From the IMG/VR virus record IMGVR_UViG_3300020156_000022, positions 40,983-104,982 of that record: a DNA stretch of 64,000 bases; one strand, given 5' to 3'. Source of the DNA: a virus. Below, one piece after another: positions 11,066 through 19,629 of the stretch. Each line of letters begins with the position of its first letter. The stretch's first letter is position 1. A program made the position numbers and the translations under genes. A model generated the notes under the pieces. The model saw nothing but the letters and a program-made list of their open reading frames with translations, ran no database searches and had not been told where the DNA came from.

Positions 11066-11067
11066 AT

Positions 11068-11120
11068 GATGTAAGCGAAACCTGCTCAGTAAGGATAATT
11101 TTGGTTGTCCTGCTTACATC
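11068..11120 (-). promoter_or_regulatory. Leader stem of the tRNA transcript
   Basis: Perfect 9-bp stem GATGTAAGC (11112-11120) / GCTTACATC (11068-11076) around a 35-nt loop, at the start of the transcript from 11125-11153. Third case of GTAAGC/GCTTAC arms. Confidence 0.55.
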
Positions 11121-11124
11121 TACT

Positions 11125-11153
11125 ACTCTACATCAAACTTCTAATCGTGTCAA
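11125..11153 (-). promoter_or_regulatory. Sigma70-type promoter of the tRNA region
   Basis: TTGACA (11148-11153), 17 bp, TAGAGT (11125-11130), followed by AGTAGATGTAAGC, nearly identical to the promoter at 7455-7483. It opens the tRNA-rich region. Confidence 0.8.
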
Positions 11154-11161
11154 GCCCTCAA

Positions 11162-11791
11162 TCAAGGTGCGTTTACAGCAACTATTGGAGACACATAATA
11201 AAAGGAGTTGAACACATTTAGCGATGAAGAGCTGCTAGGAGGACTGTTAGATACTCCTAGTCTAGACACTTCGTGGAAAACATTATTGGACGGTGATTTT
11301 ACCACCCACGTACCTGGAGCACCAGGGGGACTAGCAAATACATAGTGCCAAGTATACACAGCAGCAACATAATCATATGTAAACCCGTCTAATAACCTTA
11401 CGGGAGAATCAAACATAACATTATTATACTGCCCAGGTACGGGAGTAAACTCTTTACTAGCCAGAAGTGAATTATCTTGCTTACGATAAAGCATTACTCG
11501 GTGGTTAACTGTAGGTAATCCTGGATTAGGTGTGTTAGTAGGTGCGCGCCATTGAATACCTAAGCAATCTCGCTGGCCGACTCCACCAGTTAAGGCAAAC
11601 TCCGCACCCATAGCATAATACGTTGAACCATCTACACCGTCAACCCCTGTAGGTTGATAAGGCCAAGTTAATGTTTCTGTTAGAACAGGAGCACTGGCAC
11701 CAAAATCATCCCAAGCTCCTTCATAACGTACTTTACCTTGGTTACTGGCATTTACCCACGCCCCAGATCGGCGACCTTTAATTACACTCAT
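11162..11791 (-). CDS. DUF4082-like accessory tail protein
   Basis: 209 residues. The central part (GVGQRDCLGIQWRAPTNTP, then RVMLYRKQDNSLLAS and FDSPVRLLDGFTYDYVAAVY) fits DUF4082-like beta-sandwich domains that occur in surface and tail proteins. The start overlaps the stop of the tail fibre gene (ATGA), so it is probably made with it, as a fibre accessory or receptor-binding tip. No enzyme motif. Confidence 0.65.
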   Translation of the reverse strand: MSVIKGRRSGAWVNASNQGKVRYEGAWDDFGASAPVLTETLTWPYQPTGVDGVDGSTYYAMGAEFALTGGVGQRDCLGIQWRAPTNTPNPGLPTVNHRVMLYRKQDNSLLASKEFTPVPGQYNNVMFDSPVRLLDGFTYDYVAAVYTWHYVFASPPGAPGTWVVKSPSNNVFHEVSRLGVSNSPPSSSSSLNVFNSFYYVSPIVAVNAP

Positions 11792-13506
11792 GCGTCTGTA
11801 TCAATCCAAATAGATCCGTCAGGAACAGTACCAGGATCATTTGGACCAACATATATCCTGGCAGTTGAAGCTTCTACGTATGCGGAACCATTCCATAGCA
11901 TAACAACTGGTGTCATGTCTTCCACAGCAGTAACTCTGTTAGAAATTGCTGTAACAGTAGAAGTAGCTGCTTTAGCGTCTAAAGCTGTTTGAGTAGCTGT
12001 TGAAATAGGCTTATTCAAGTCTGAGGTATTGTCGACATTGCCTAAACCTACATCGCCCTTAACTAAGGTTACGGTGCCGGTTTTTCCAGCTACGCTGTCT
12101 ACAGGGAAATCTAAATCAGTTATCTGAGACTGTGTATGAGTATGGCTGGTATTAGCTTTTCCATTAAGTGCGGTTTGTGTAGCAGAGGAAATAGGCTTAT
12201 TAGCGTCAGAAGTATTATCTACGTTAGCAAGACCTACATCAGCCTTTACAAGAGTAACCACACCAGTTTTGCCTGCAACACTATCGACAGGGAAATCCAA
12301 GTCAGTAATCTGTGCCTGAGTATGGGTATGCCCTGTATTGGACTTTCCATCCAAAGCGGTCTGGGTTGCGGTACTGATTGGCTTTGATAGGTCTGAAGTA
12401 TTATCTACATTAGCCAACCCTACATCTGATTTTGTCAAAACTACATCACCAGTTCTACCGGCAACACTATCTACTGGATAATCAATGGTTGGAGTATCTT
12501 CCAAATCATTATAACTACCAGAAGTAGCTACATCTGCCAAAGATGAGATATTAGCTTTAGCATCAAGCGCAGCTTGAGTAGCAGTACTGATAGGTTTGCT
12601 TACATCAGAAGTATTGTCAACATTAGCTAATCCAACATCAGCCTTAGTTAATACAACATCACCAGTTCTGCCAGCAACGCTAGATACTTCAGATGAGCCT
12701 CCTACTGGCTTATCGAGTAAATCATTGTAACTTCCTGTAGTTGCTACAGTTGCTAAATCTGATATATTAGCCTTACTATTTAAAGCTGTTTGTGTAGCTG
12801 TGCTGACAGGCTTAGCCAGATCTGCGGTGTTGTCAACATTAGCAAGACCTACATCAGTCTTATTTAACGCTACTGCTCCTGTTTTACCCGCTACGCTAGT
12901 CACACTAGCCGTTGGAATTGTAGGCTTGTCAGCTAGGTCATTATAGCTTCCTGTAGTGGCTACAGTTGCCAATGAGCTAGTGTTCGCCTTACCCGCTAAA
13001 GCAGTATTTACCTCAGTTTCGGTATAATACCTATCATCGTGCAGGTGATCACCAAAAGCTACTTGAGAATGAGTAGTACCTACTGGCAATCGTGCAATAG
13101 ACAATACACCTGAAGTAATATCTGAAGCTGAATGCTCATGAGGCCCAGATGGTTGCTGAGTAACAGGTGCATTAACTACAGGAACTAGCTTTGATACTGG
13201 CAAGATATGATTAGGAGTATCGTAAGGAATGGCAACAGTCATAGTAGAGTAGTCACCAGACAACTTAAATACTAAGGTATAAGTCCAGCCAGAAGGAGTC
13301 CATTCAGGGTCATCGGTAGCTGGTAAAGCTACAGACACATATCCCTGAGAATTCAATGTTGCTTTGATCATAGAAGGTACTACTGTAGTAGTTCCGGCAG
13401 ATTCAAGAACATAGCCTCTGGAATAGAATTCTAAACTTCCTGACTCAGGTGTTCCATCTGCCTTTAGAAAGGTTCCTTGCACAGTAATCATTGTAGGCAT
13501 TCCCAC
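11788..13506 (-). CDS. Tail fibre protein with tandem repeats
   Basis: 572 residues. N-terminal domain (about 1-140) is beta-rich. Residues 150-530 carry about seven copies of a 45-residue repeat with VAGKTG, V.LTKADVGLANVDNT and KPIS.ATQ.AL, a well-known fibre-shaft module in phages, interleaved with TGSYNDLADKP and HTHTQSQITDLDFP. The C-terminus (VGPNDPGTVPDGSIWIDT) is a common fibre end motif. GTG start with GAGG 7 nt upstream. It probably forms the trimeric shaft for host binding, although it lies far from the other tail genes. Confidence 0.85.
   Translation of the reverse strand: MGMPTMITVQGTFLKADGTPESGSLEFYSRGYVLESAGTTTVVPSMIKATLNSQGYVSVALPATDDPEWTPSGWTYTLVFKLSGDYSTMTVAIPYDTPNHILPVSKLVPVVNAPVTQQPSGPHEHSASDITSGVLSIARLPVGTTHSQVAFGDHLHDDRYYTETEVNTALAGKANTSSLATVATTGSYNDLADKPTIPTASVTSVAGKTGAVALNKTDVGLANVDNTADLAKPVSTATQTALNSKANISDLATVATTGSYNDLLDKPVGGSSEVSSVAGRTGDVVLTKADVGLANVDNTSDVSKPISTATQAALDAKANISSLADVATSGSYNDLEDTPTIDYPVDSVAGRTGDVVLTKSDVGLANVDNTSDLSKPISTATQTALDGKSNTGHTHTQAQITDLDFPVDSVAGKTGVVTLVKADVGLANVDNTSDANKPISSATQTALNGKANTSHTHTQSQITDLDFPVDSVAGKTGTVTLVKGDVGLGNVDNTSDLNKPISTATQTALDAKAATSTVTAISNRVTAVEDMTPVVMLWNGSAYVEASTARIYVGPNDPGTVPDGSIWIDTDA
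12000..12960 (-). repeat. Fibre-shaft coding repeats
   Basis: Imperfect tandem repeats of about 135 nt encoding DVGLANVDNT and TATQTALN blocks. The copies differ in codons, so they are old; their number could still vary by recombination. Confidence 0.75.
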
Positions 13507-13520
13507 AGCAATACCTCACT

Positions 13521-13564
13521 TAAAATAAAAATGGTAGCCGACTAATGATATAATCGGCTACCAT
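13521..13564 (-). terminator. Strong intrinsic terminator
   Basis: Perfect 11-bp stem ATGGTAGCCGA / TCGGCTACCAT (13554-13564 with 13531-13541), loop of 12, then TTTTTATTTT on the minus strand. It ends the HNH transcript before the tail fibre gene. The stem contains GCCGATTA, resembling the late -10 motif. Confidence 0.85.
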
Positions 13565-13569
13565 CTTAA

Positions 13570-14016
13570 TTACTTCCTGTTGTAAAGATCAGTCCACTCG
13601 GGCACTCGTGGTGCAAACAACAAAGGCATCCTAGCTTCGTCAGGTGTTCTATCCCTCTTTTTGTTATTACATGGAGAGCATGCAGCAACAGTATTCTTCC
13701 AGGAATTCTTACCTCCCTTAGAACGAGGAATTACGTGATCAATAGTGTTCGCCCTGCCGTTACAGAAAGCACAAACATACTTATCACGTCTCAATACGCC
13801 AGATTTAGACCATTTAGGCTGCCTTTGATACCTCCAAGTAGTAACAACATACCTTAGAAGTCTGACAGAAATAGGACGTATGAAAACACCTATTAACTCA
13901 TCTGCTGCCTCATGTACTTCAGCCACACCGCGAACGATCATTCTAATCGCATGATTTAGAGATACGGTGTGAAGTACTTGAAGGTCTGCGTTTAATACTG
14001 TTACATTTCCACTCAT
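13570..14016 (-). CDS. HNH endonuclease
   Basis: About 148 residues from ATG 14016 (MSGNVTVLNADL), which has GGAG 7 nt upstream. The HNH core is CAFCN, TIDHVIPRSKGG, NTVAACSPCNNKK, with two CxxC zinc pairs and the catalytic His. Similar free-standing HNH enzymes act as homing nucleases or help DNA packaging. An in-frame ATG at 14055 lies 6 nt after the -10 of the promoter at 14062, so a form 13 residues longer could be made from a leaderless mRNA. Confidence 0.88.
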   Translation of the reverse strand: MSGNVTVLNADLQVLHTVSLNHAIRMIVRGVAEVHEAADELIGVFIRPISVRLLRYVVTTWRYQRQPKWSKSGVLRRDKYVCAFCNGRANTIDHVIPRSKGGKNSWKNTVAACSPCNNKKRDRTPDEARMPLLFAPRVPEWTDLYNRK

Positions 14017-14061
14017 CACCGCACTCCTTTCAAATAAATCGCGGTGTAAAATCATGCGCCT

Positions 14062-14090
14062 AGCTTACCACCAAGCGCATGACCTGTCAA
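14062..14090 (-). promoter_or_regulatory. Promoter of the HNH gene with palindrome
   Basis: TTGACA (14085-14090), 17 bp, TAAGCT (14062-14067), ATG 6 nt further. CATGCGC (14053-14059) and GCGCATG (14075-14081) form an inverted repeat across the -10, a possible operator. Confidence 0.75.
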
Positions 14091-14094
14091 CATC

Positions 14095-15210
14095 TTAGTG
14101 AGTGTGCCCTAGCAGACGACCACAAGGATGATCTGCATTACATACACCAGTCTCAGCAGCTACCGGAATATCGCCACCTACCAGCATCAAACGGTTTACA
14201 TCCGTCGGAGAAAGGTCAGCGTTATTAGCAGCTTGAGTTACTGCCTGCATAAGAGAGTACATAGTCAGATTACTCTCGTTGATCATGTTATTGGTGATGG
14301 TATTACGAAGATTACCAGGCAGGCCGTACTCACGGAACATCTCATTCATAGTTTCGCGAGTCATTCCATCAAGATGAATATCAGTCATGGACTGAACACC
14401 ATCAAGAGCACCTTCTAGACCACCTAGAACTTCGTCAACAGCATCGCGAGCCCACTCGAATACAGCATCGTTGCGACCGTTAGCGCCTCGACGAGACCAA
14501 ATGCTGTTAGCACTGGTTCGAGTATCGATAGCACCATTAGTGCACCAATAACGGAAAAGATATCCATTGATCTGAGTCTGCTCAAGGCCTGTGAGTGAGT
14601 TGACTAGCTGAATACCTGTTGACCAAGTATCGTTCTCAGTTCCGGTATTCTCGATTACTCGCACATACTCAGGAACAATCAGACGAATGTGGGTCTGCTG
14701 AAGAGTATGAGTAAATTTGTAGTCAGCGAATACCTCACCACTACCGTACTTAGCCTCAATACCGTCCAGAAGAATTTCCAGTAGCCGAAGGTTTGAATAT
14801 GGCTGAACAGCAGCACGAGCTACAGCAGCAGCCTTATCACCGCGAACACCAAGAACCTTATATTCACCCTTCTCAAGGCCAGCACGGAAGAAATGGTTAA
14901 AGATTTCTTCCGTGATATGAGATGGCGCTTTGTAGAGGAAGCCCTTAGGCAGCTTAATTTCCTTCGCAAGGTCGTAAATACCACTCTGAGTTAGCTGTAG
15001 TTCCCGGCCACCTACGCTGATAAAACCGTTAATTTCGTTGTTAGGCTGGAGAGCCTTCAATCCATGGTTATAATCCTCGCCAAGGCGAAATGATACACCT
15101 TCGCCAACTTCAAACTCATGAATAGCTAGAGGCTCAGTATATGCTAGACGCTCACGAACGTCATCCAGCGAAAGTAGCTTGTCCTTTACGTCATCGATAG
15201 TAACTGACAA
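14095..15210 (-). CDS. DUF932 protein
   Basis: 371 residues matching the DUF932 layout: a divided N-terminal domain, then the central block (KVLGVRGDKAAAVARAAVQP, YSNLRLLEILLDGIEAKYG) and ETGTENDTWSTGIQLVNSLT with a conserved C(T/S)NG(A/G) stretch (YWCTNGAIDTRTSAN). DUF932 proteins are frequent in phages and plasmids, often beside recombination genes; their activity is unsettled. TTG/ATG start region has AAGGAG upstream. It lies downstream of the RecA-like gene and may assist replication or recombination. Confidence 0.8.
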   Translation of the reverse strand: MSVTIDDVKDKLLSLDDVRERLAYTEPLAIHEFEVGEGVSFRLGEDYNHGLKALQPNNEINGFISVGGRELQLTQSGIYDLAKEIKLPKGFLYKAPSHITEEIFNHFFRAGLEKGEYKVLGVRGDKAAAVARAAVQPYSNLRLLEILLDGIEAKYGSGEVFADYKFTHTLQQTHIRLIVPEYVRVIENTGTENDTWSTGIQLVNSLTGLEQTQINGYLFRYWCTNGAIDTRTSANSIWSRRGANGRNDAVFEWARDAVDEVLGGLEGALDGVQSMTDIHLDGMTRETMNEMFREYGLPGNLRNTITNNMINESNLTMYSLMQAVTQAANNADLSPTDVNRLMLVGGDIPVAAETGVCNADHPCGRLLGHTH

Positions 15211-15233
15211 AATCGGCTCCTTAGTATATGAAA

Positions 15234-15292
15234 TAGAGGGGCATCGGTTGCCCGTACCCCTCTATCCTAGCAGAATCAGCTACCCTCGTCAA
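15234..15292 (-). promoter_or_regulatory. Promoter overlapping a hairpin
   Basis: TTGACG (15287-15292), 17 bp, TAGGAT (15264-15269) for the DUF932 gene. From the -10 onward AGAGGGG/CCCCTCT (15257-15263 with 15235-15241) forms a hairpin followed by ATTTCAT, which could end transcripts from upstream. Confidence 0.65.
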
Positions 15293-15542
15293 CAGGTTCT
15301 TGTGGAGCTGGATTCTTCTGCTCATACCACCAGGCTACAAAGTCATTAGCTCGCTTTGTAGCATTGCCAACAGCCCAGCCTTCCTCACGGACCAACATGT
15401 AAAAAGATCTAAACAATGTTTCATCTGTTGGAGCTACAAAGTCTATGAATTGATCTACTAGCTTACAAGAATTAGCATGAGATAGTCCTAATTCTCTAAG
15501 ATGCTCATACAACTTCAAATCAAAAAAGTCATTAGCTTGCAT
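15276..15542 (-). CDS. Hypothetical protein (88 aa)
   Basis: Helical, acidic (FFDLKLYEHLRELGLSHANS, DETLFRSFYMLVREEG). Follows the recombinase by 5 nt, so co-transcribed. No family recognised. Confidence 0.6.
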   Translation of the reverse strand: MQANDFFDLKLYEHLRELGLSHANSCKLVDQFIDFVAPTDETLFRSFYMLVREEGWAVGNATKRANDFVAWWYEQKNPAPQEPVDEGS

Positions 15543-15547
15543 AAACT

Positions 15548-16639
15548 TTACTCCTCATCAATAAGTGATCCAACCTTCTTACTTTCTCGGTCCCGTTGCA
15601 ACAGCAATTCTGCTTCAGAGATAAGCTGCATTCGCCACGTAGGATCACTAGCGGCCTTAGAATTAAATTGAGCTGTACCGTTAAGGCTGTCCCCACCAAG
15701 GGTATCATCTAGCTTAATCCAAGCTCCTGAAGATTTAATCAACCCATTATGCTCAAGGATCTTACGAGCTGACCATAGATTATCAAAGCCTAGACCATAA
15801 CGAACTAAAGCTTTACCTTCACGCATAGGAATGCCAATTTTATTTTTGGTGCACACCATCTTGACTTCAGTAGCTATTGCTACTTCCACAAGTTCACCGT
15901 AGATGTTTTCTACCTTACCCTTTTCCTTAGTAGTGCTGATAAATTCTACCATCACACTAGAATAGTAGGTAAGCTTCTCGCCACCAGGACGAGTCTTCTG
16001 CGCACCACCGAAAGTAGGCATCCCACCAATCGCCAAATGCACGTGATTGATAAAAATAGCGGCAGTTTCAGTTTTAAACAGAATAGAATTCAGCATTCCA
16101 AGAAACGGAGACATAACTCTAGCTAGCGGTGCTACAGCAGCCTTACCTACTTCATCTTGAAATACCTGTGAAGGAATCATAGCAGGAACAGAATCCCAGA
16201 TAGCTAAAAGAATTTCGCCAGACTCAATAAGTTCTTTAGCCATATTAGCTCCGGTCTCAAAATCTTCGGGACGGAGCATAATTACTGTAGAAGTATCATG
16301 AATATTTAAGCCTAAACTCTCAGCATAATCTGCATCAAGTGCACACTCATAATCCATATATAAGATAAACTTATTAAGACCTTCTTCACGAATTCTCTTC
16401 TGGGCTAATGCTGCTGTTTGTAGTGCAGCGGTAGTCTTACCACTCTGAGACTTTCCGTAGAACTGAGTAATCCTACCTAAAGCAACGCCGCCACCCATAA
16501 TATCGTTTAGTGCCATGTTACCGGTATCCAAGAATTTCACATCACTATGAAACCCAAGTGAAAACTTATCTGCATATTTTTTATTCGCAGATGCTAAAAT
16601 ATCTGCTACGTTTGCTTTTGCTTTGTCTTTAGGGGGCAT
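15548..16639 (-). CDS. RecA-like recombinase
   Basis: 363 residues, RecA/UvsX-type ATPase. Walker A GKSQSGKTT (62-70), then MDYECALDADYAESLGL with the RecA-type Glu after Walker A, LLAIWDSVPAMIP as Walker B, and FINHVH in the motif 3 position. GGVALGRITQFYGK matches the RecA pattern GGLPRGRIVEIYG. It should drive strand exchange for recombination-dependent replication and repair. Acidic C-terminus (KVGSLIDEE) as in RecA. Forms a run with the SSB-like and polymerase genes. Confidence 0.88.
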   Translation of the reverse strand: MPPKDKAKANVADILASANKKYADKFSLGFHSDVKFLDTGNMALNDIMGGGVALGRITQFYGKSQSGKTTAALQTAALAQKRIREEGLNKFILYMDYECALDADYAESLGLNIHDTSTVIMLRPEDFETGANMAKELIESGEILLAIWDSVPAMIPSQVFQDEVGKAAVAPLARVMSPFLGMLNSILFKTETAAIFINHVHLAIGGMPTFGGAQKTRPGGEKLTYYSSVMVEFISTTKEKGKVENIYGELVEVAIATEVKMVCTKNKIGIPMREGKALVRYGLGFDNLWSARKILEHNGLIKSSGAWIKLDDTLGGDSLNGTAQFNSKAASDPTWRMQLISEAELLLQRDRESKKVGSLIDEE

Positions 16640-16654
16640 TAGATATATTTCTCC

Positions 16655-16828
16655 CTAAGCATCTAATAATTCATTAATTAGTTTTTCCAGCTTTAACTTA
16701 TCTTCAGGACTCAACTTGTCGATTCTTTCGCGGCCCTTATCTAGGGAATCCTGGATAGCCCTGTGTATACAATGATGAATTATGTGTCCATCACTTACAC
16801 AGCAATAAGGGTTTTCTTTAGTTCCCAC
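16655..16828 (-). CDS. Small histidine/cysteine-rich protein (57 aa)
   Basis: GTG start with GGGAG 5 nt upstream, overlapping the end of the Endo VII gene by 11 nt. CCVSDGHIIHHC (9-20) is a dense Cys/His cluster that may bind metal; the rest is a charged helix (DKLSPEDKLKLEKLINELL). Function unknown. Confidence 0.6.
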   Translation of the reverse strand: MGTKENPYCCVSDGHIIHHCIHRAIQDSLDKGRERIDKLSPEDKLKLEKLINELLDA

Positions 16829-17273
16829 GAATCTCCCTTAATAAACCTTGAGCTGGTGGATTTTGTAAGTAGTTTATATAGCGCTGTAATCTGTCAATAG
16901 CATGCCCAGAAGAATCTCCTACTTGCCCAATAAGTGAATTACATGGACCACAAATAAGACCTCTAATGCATTTTCCACAGATAGGGGGTGCCGGGCAGCA
17001 ACTATGATCATGGTCAACAGACAGTCTTTTACTCAATCCTCTATTACCTGTCCACTCACCACAAGTATAGCACATGCCACCTTGAGCTGCATAAAGAGCA
17101 TCGTATTCACCATCAGAAAGGTTATACATCTTCTGCATTCTTCCAGAATGGTTTTTAGCCTTTAGTTCTTTCTTTCTTAATCTATAACAAGTAGTACAAC
17201 GAGGGCCAGGATAAGGCAATTTCCTAGTCGTAGATCCACAATCTTTACATGATCTCTTTTTAGGTTCTGCCAT
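16818..17273 (-). CDS. HNH endonuclease, Endo VII type
   Basis: About 151 residues. Recombination endonuclease VII pattern: YNLSDGEYDALYAAQGGMCY, CGEWTGNRG, LSVDHDHSCC and CIRGLICGPCNSLIG with the VDHDH catalytic block and paired zinc cysteines. N-terminal CKDCGS and CTTCYR add a second zinc knuckle. In T4, Endo VII resolves branched DNA before packaging; free-standing copies may be mobile. Start MAEPKKR at 17273 with AGGAT upstream is preferred to the longer frame. Confidence 0.88.
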   Translation of the reverse strand: MAEPKKRSCKDCGSTTRKLPYPGPRCTTCYRLRKKELKAKNHSGRMQKMYNLSDGEYDALYAAQGGMCYTCGEWTGNRGLSKRLSVDHDHSCCPAPPICGKCIRGLICGPCNSLIGQVGDSSGHAIDRLQRYINYLQNPPAQGLLREIRGN

Positions 17274-17328
17274 ATTTATCCTGACCCTCATTAACTATAC
17301 GATATTTACTTGTCTAGTATAGCAGCTA

Positions 17329-18216
17329 TCAGTCTTCAATGCCATTAAGAAGGTCATCAAAACTGACAGCTTCTGCGCGCTTATTAGAATTCTTCTCAGC
17401 ATCAGCCATTGGCTTAGCCCAAGGGTCTTCCTTATCCAGAAGCCCATTAAGTCCTGCATCGAGATTGCGCTCAGCACCAACAAGACCATCAGAAGAACTT
17501 TCACCTGACAGGCCCTTAGCCTGTGCCCACTTACGCTTTACTTCATCAACCTTATCTTCGATGAAGTCCTTACCCATCTTGCGGCCGATGTAGCGGTAAA
17601 TATCCTTGGACCTATTTGAAGCTACATTCTCTTCAAAACGCTGACGGGTAGATTCATTGGCCTGCCAACCAGTCTTCTGACCAGCAATGATTTTAAACTT
17701 CTGGTATCCAGCATTCTCACATGGACCAAGAATCAGATCTACGTCCTGAGGAGCCTTTTCAGCTTCCTCGTAAATATCAATCAGCTCGCCGAACTTCTGA
17801 TCGGCAAAAGCCCAAACCTTTACAGTTCCCTCACCATTAGCAGGAGCCTTGTTAGTTCCGTTGGTCTGGTACTGGTAAACGTGAGTAGCGTACTTACGCT
17901 TTGGCTTGGCGAACATGTCAGGAGCATCCTGAGCAGCCTTGCAAGCAGGGCAGTTCTTAGCGTCTAGGCCACGCTCCTTGATGATATTCTCATCACCAAT
18001 ACAGATTGGATTACCTAGGAACTCAAAGTCCATCTCTTCGCCTTTGTACTGGACTTCACCGTTAATCATCTTCGGTGCACGAAGATTGTGCACATAAGCT
18101 GACTCAGGCTCTTCCAGGACAACAATACGGGCGGATTCCTTATTCTCAAGCCTTAGCTTGGGAAAGTTTTCTACTTCTGCGGCACGGTTATTGGAAGTAA
18201 AGGACATCTTAGCCAT
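17329..18216 (-). CDS. Single-stranded DNA-binding protein, gp32-like
   Basis: 295 residues. Resembles phage gp32-type SSBs: basic N-terminus, zinc-knuckle region around CPACK at about residue 92-96, long OB-like core (KYATHVYQYQTNG, VKVWAFADQKFGELIDIYEE), and an acidic C-terminal tail (VSFDDLLNGIED) of the sort that recruits replication partners. Gene order between RecA-like, polymerase and kinase fits. No sequence-level proof; identification rests on layout. Preceded by promoter 18270-18298 and RBS AAAGAGA. Confidence 0.65.
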   Translation of the reverse strand: MAKMSFTSNNRAAEVENFPKLRLENKESARIVVLEEPESAYVHNLRAPKMINGEVQYKGEEMDFEFLGNPICIGDENIIKERGLDAKNCPACKAAQDAPDMFAKPKRKYATHVYQYQTNGTNKAPANGEGTVKVWAFADQKFGELIDIYEEAEKAPQDVDLILGPCENAGYQKFKIIAGQKTGWQANESTRQRFEENVASNRSKDIYRYIGRKMGKDFIEDKVDEVKRKWAQAKGLSGESSSDGLVGAERNLDAGLNGLLDKEDPWAKPMADAEKNSNKRAEAVSFDDLLNGIED

Positions 18217-18269
18217 TAATTATCTCTTTTCTCTTTTAACTGAGCGAACACTTCTGGAACGCTATGTCT

Positions 18270-18298
18270 ATTCTACCATGATCCGTACCTTGGATCAA
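18270..18298 (-). promoter_or_regulatory. Sigma70-type promoter for SSB-like gene
   Basis: TTGATC (18293-18298), 17 bp, TAGAAT (18270-18275), giving a leader of about 45 nt with a normal RBS. Confidence 0.75.
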
Positions 18299-18786
18299 GC
18301 TTGGTAGTAGCTTGTTTGTTGCAGGTCTAAACGCTTTCTAAGGTCTTGGCGAATCTTATCCAGACCATAGTAATGAAGCCTGATAATATCAACAGCCTCA
18401 TTAGCAAAACTCAATAATTCTTCTGCTTGATTTAATTGTCTAGCCTCTTCAAAAGCAGCTAGATTAGCATCTGCGGCACGTTCTTTTCCTGTGCTGTAAT
18501 CACCAAAGCTAGGACGTTTTCCAGCATTAACAATAGCTTTATCCCATACTTCCTGCCACTGCATTCTGAAAAGTGATACTCGCCTATCAGCAGCAGACTT
18601 AGCACGCATTGAACGAGACAAATAATTTTCTATACTGGTGAGAACTTCCTGTACAGCTACTAGGGCTGAATGAATCTCTACAACATCAGCAGAGAAATCA
18701 GGATTTTGAAATTCAAATCTTGCTTGAATAACAGCTTCAATATATTTTGTCAGCTCAGTCTGTAGTTCTTGGCTCAATAGGATCAA
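18295..18786 (-). CDS. Hypothetical helical protein (163 aa)
   Basis: Almost entirely helical (LQTELTKYIEAVIQARFEFQ, ALVAVQEVLTSIENYLSRS, DIIRLHYYGLDKIRQDLRKR). Overlaps the kinase gene end by 32 nt. No family recognised; a replication accessory role is only suggested by position. Confidence 0.6.
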   Translation of the reverse strand: MILLSQELQTELTKYIEAVIQARFEFQNPDFSADVVEIHSALVAVQEVLTSIENYLSRSMRAKSAADRRVSLFRMQWQEVWDKAIVNAGKRPSFGDYSTGKERAADANLAAFEEARQLNQAEELLSFANEAVDIIRLHYYGLDKIRQDLRKRLDLQQTSYYQA

Positions 18787-19339
18787 TTCCTTTCATGAAC
18801 AAAAGCAGTCGAACATCTTCTTCAAGCTGAGCGATTGAACTATTGTTATTGAGTATGTAGTCAACTTTATCTCTAATTGCTACAGATTCTGATGCATGTC
18901 CGTCCGAAGTCACCTCGGGCCGATCAATCCAGCAGATAGATCCATGCTTTTCATGAACAAATTCGACTTCGTTTTCAAACCGACAATCAGTGATAACGTA
19001 ACGAGTGTCATCCCAACTCAGCCCTGGAAATTGCTTATTGAGAATTTCAATCCAGACATCTTCGTGAAAGAAGTTTCGCCCCGCTTCAGTACCAATAACC
19101 TGAAGCAGCTTACGAACCTCGGAAATATTTCTCTTAGCCCAATCCCAGCCTGCATCAGCAATCAACTCTGAGAGCCGGATCATTCCATAATAGTGCGTAG
19201 GAATCCAAGGATCAATAATAAGTGCTAGTTCTCGTACAGCATCTGCAAAGGCTACTTTAGTAAATCCATACTCTGAAATAAGAACCTTTGCAGCAGTATC
19301 TTTACCCGATCCCTTGAGCCCAGAAAATGCAATTAGCAT
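18755..19339 (-). CDS. Deoxynucleoside monophosphate kinase
   Basis: 194 residues, P-loop kinase. Walker A GLKGSGKDTAA (7-17) and KVAFADAVRELA match T4 gp1/dNMP kinase and dephospho-CoA kinase-like folds; VITDCRFENEVEFV and ICWIDRPEV match the phage dNMP kinase family. It would turn dNMPs into dNDPs for the phage polymerase. Ends with an overlap into the helical gene. Confidence 0.8.
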   Translation of the reverse strand: MLIAFSGLKGSGKDTAAKVLISEYGFTKVAFADAVRELALIIDPWIPTHYYGMIRLSELIADAGWDWAKRNISEVRKLLQVIGTEAGRNFFHEDVWIEILNKQFPGLSWDDTRYVITDCRFENEVEFVHEKHGSICWIDRPEVTSDGHASESVAIRDKVDYILNNNSSIAQLEEDVRLLLFMKGIDPIEPRTTD

Positions 19340-19629
19340 CAGACCTCGCTATTAAAGTTGTCTTTGATTTTATTCAAAATCTTGTTGGCTCTGCCTCGTG
19401 CATCTTCAAAAGATATGTCGCCGACTGCACCTAATTGAGTCATCTTGGCAACTACAAGAAATTCAGCTTCGGCCTCTAGTAGCTGAAAAGCGTCTCTGAC
19501 AGAAAGAACATGACCAGCTATATCGTTAGCAATCAGAATTCGCTGGATATCGCTTTCATCAAGCTCTACATCAAATTTAACCCACTTGCCGGATGCTGTT
19601 TCGGCTGAGCCACCTCTAACTATTCTCAA
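19339..19629 (-). CDS. Hypothetical protein (96 aa)
   Basis: Overlaps both neighbours by 1-4 nt. N-terminal beta region (RIVRGGSAETASGKWVKFDV) then helices (VRDAFQLLEAEAEFLVVAK). Not recognised. Confidence 0.6.
   Translation of the reverse strand: MRIVRGGSAETASGKWVKFDVELDESDIQRILIANDIAGHVLSVRDAFQLLEAEAEFLVVAKMTQLGAVGDISFEDARGRANKILNKIKDNFNSEV

Noticed and set aside
17296-17340. TATACT box before the Endo VII-like gene
   Set aside because: No acceptable -35 at 16-18 bp; not counted among the promoters.
17295-17504. Second minus frame (69 codons) inside the SSB-like gene
   Set aside because: Alternative frame of a good gene, hydrophobic low-complexity product, no RBS.
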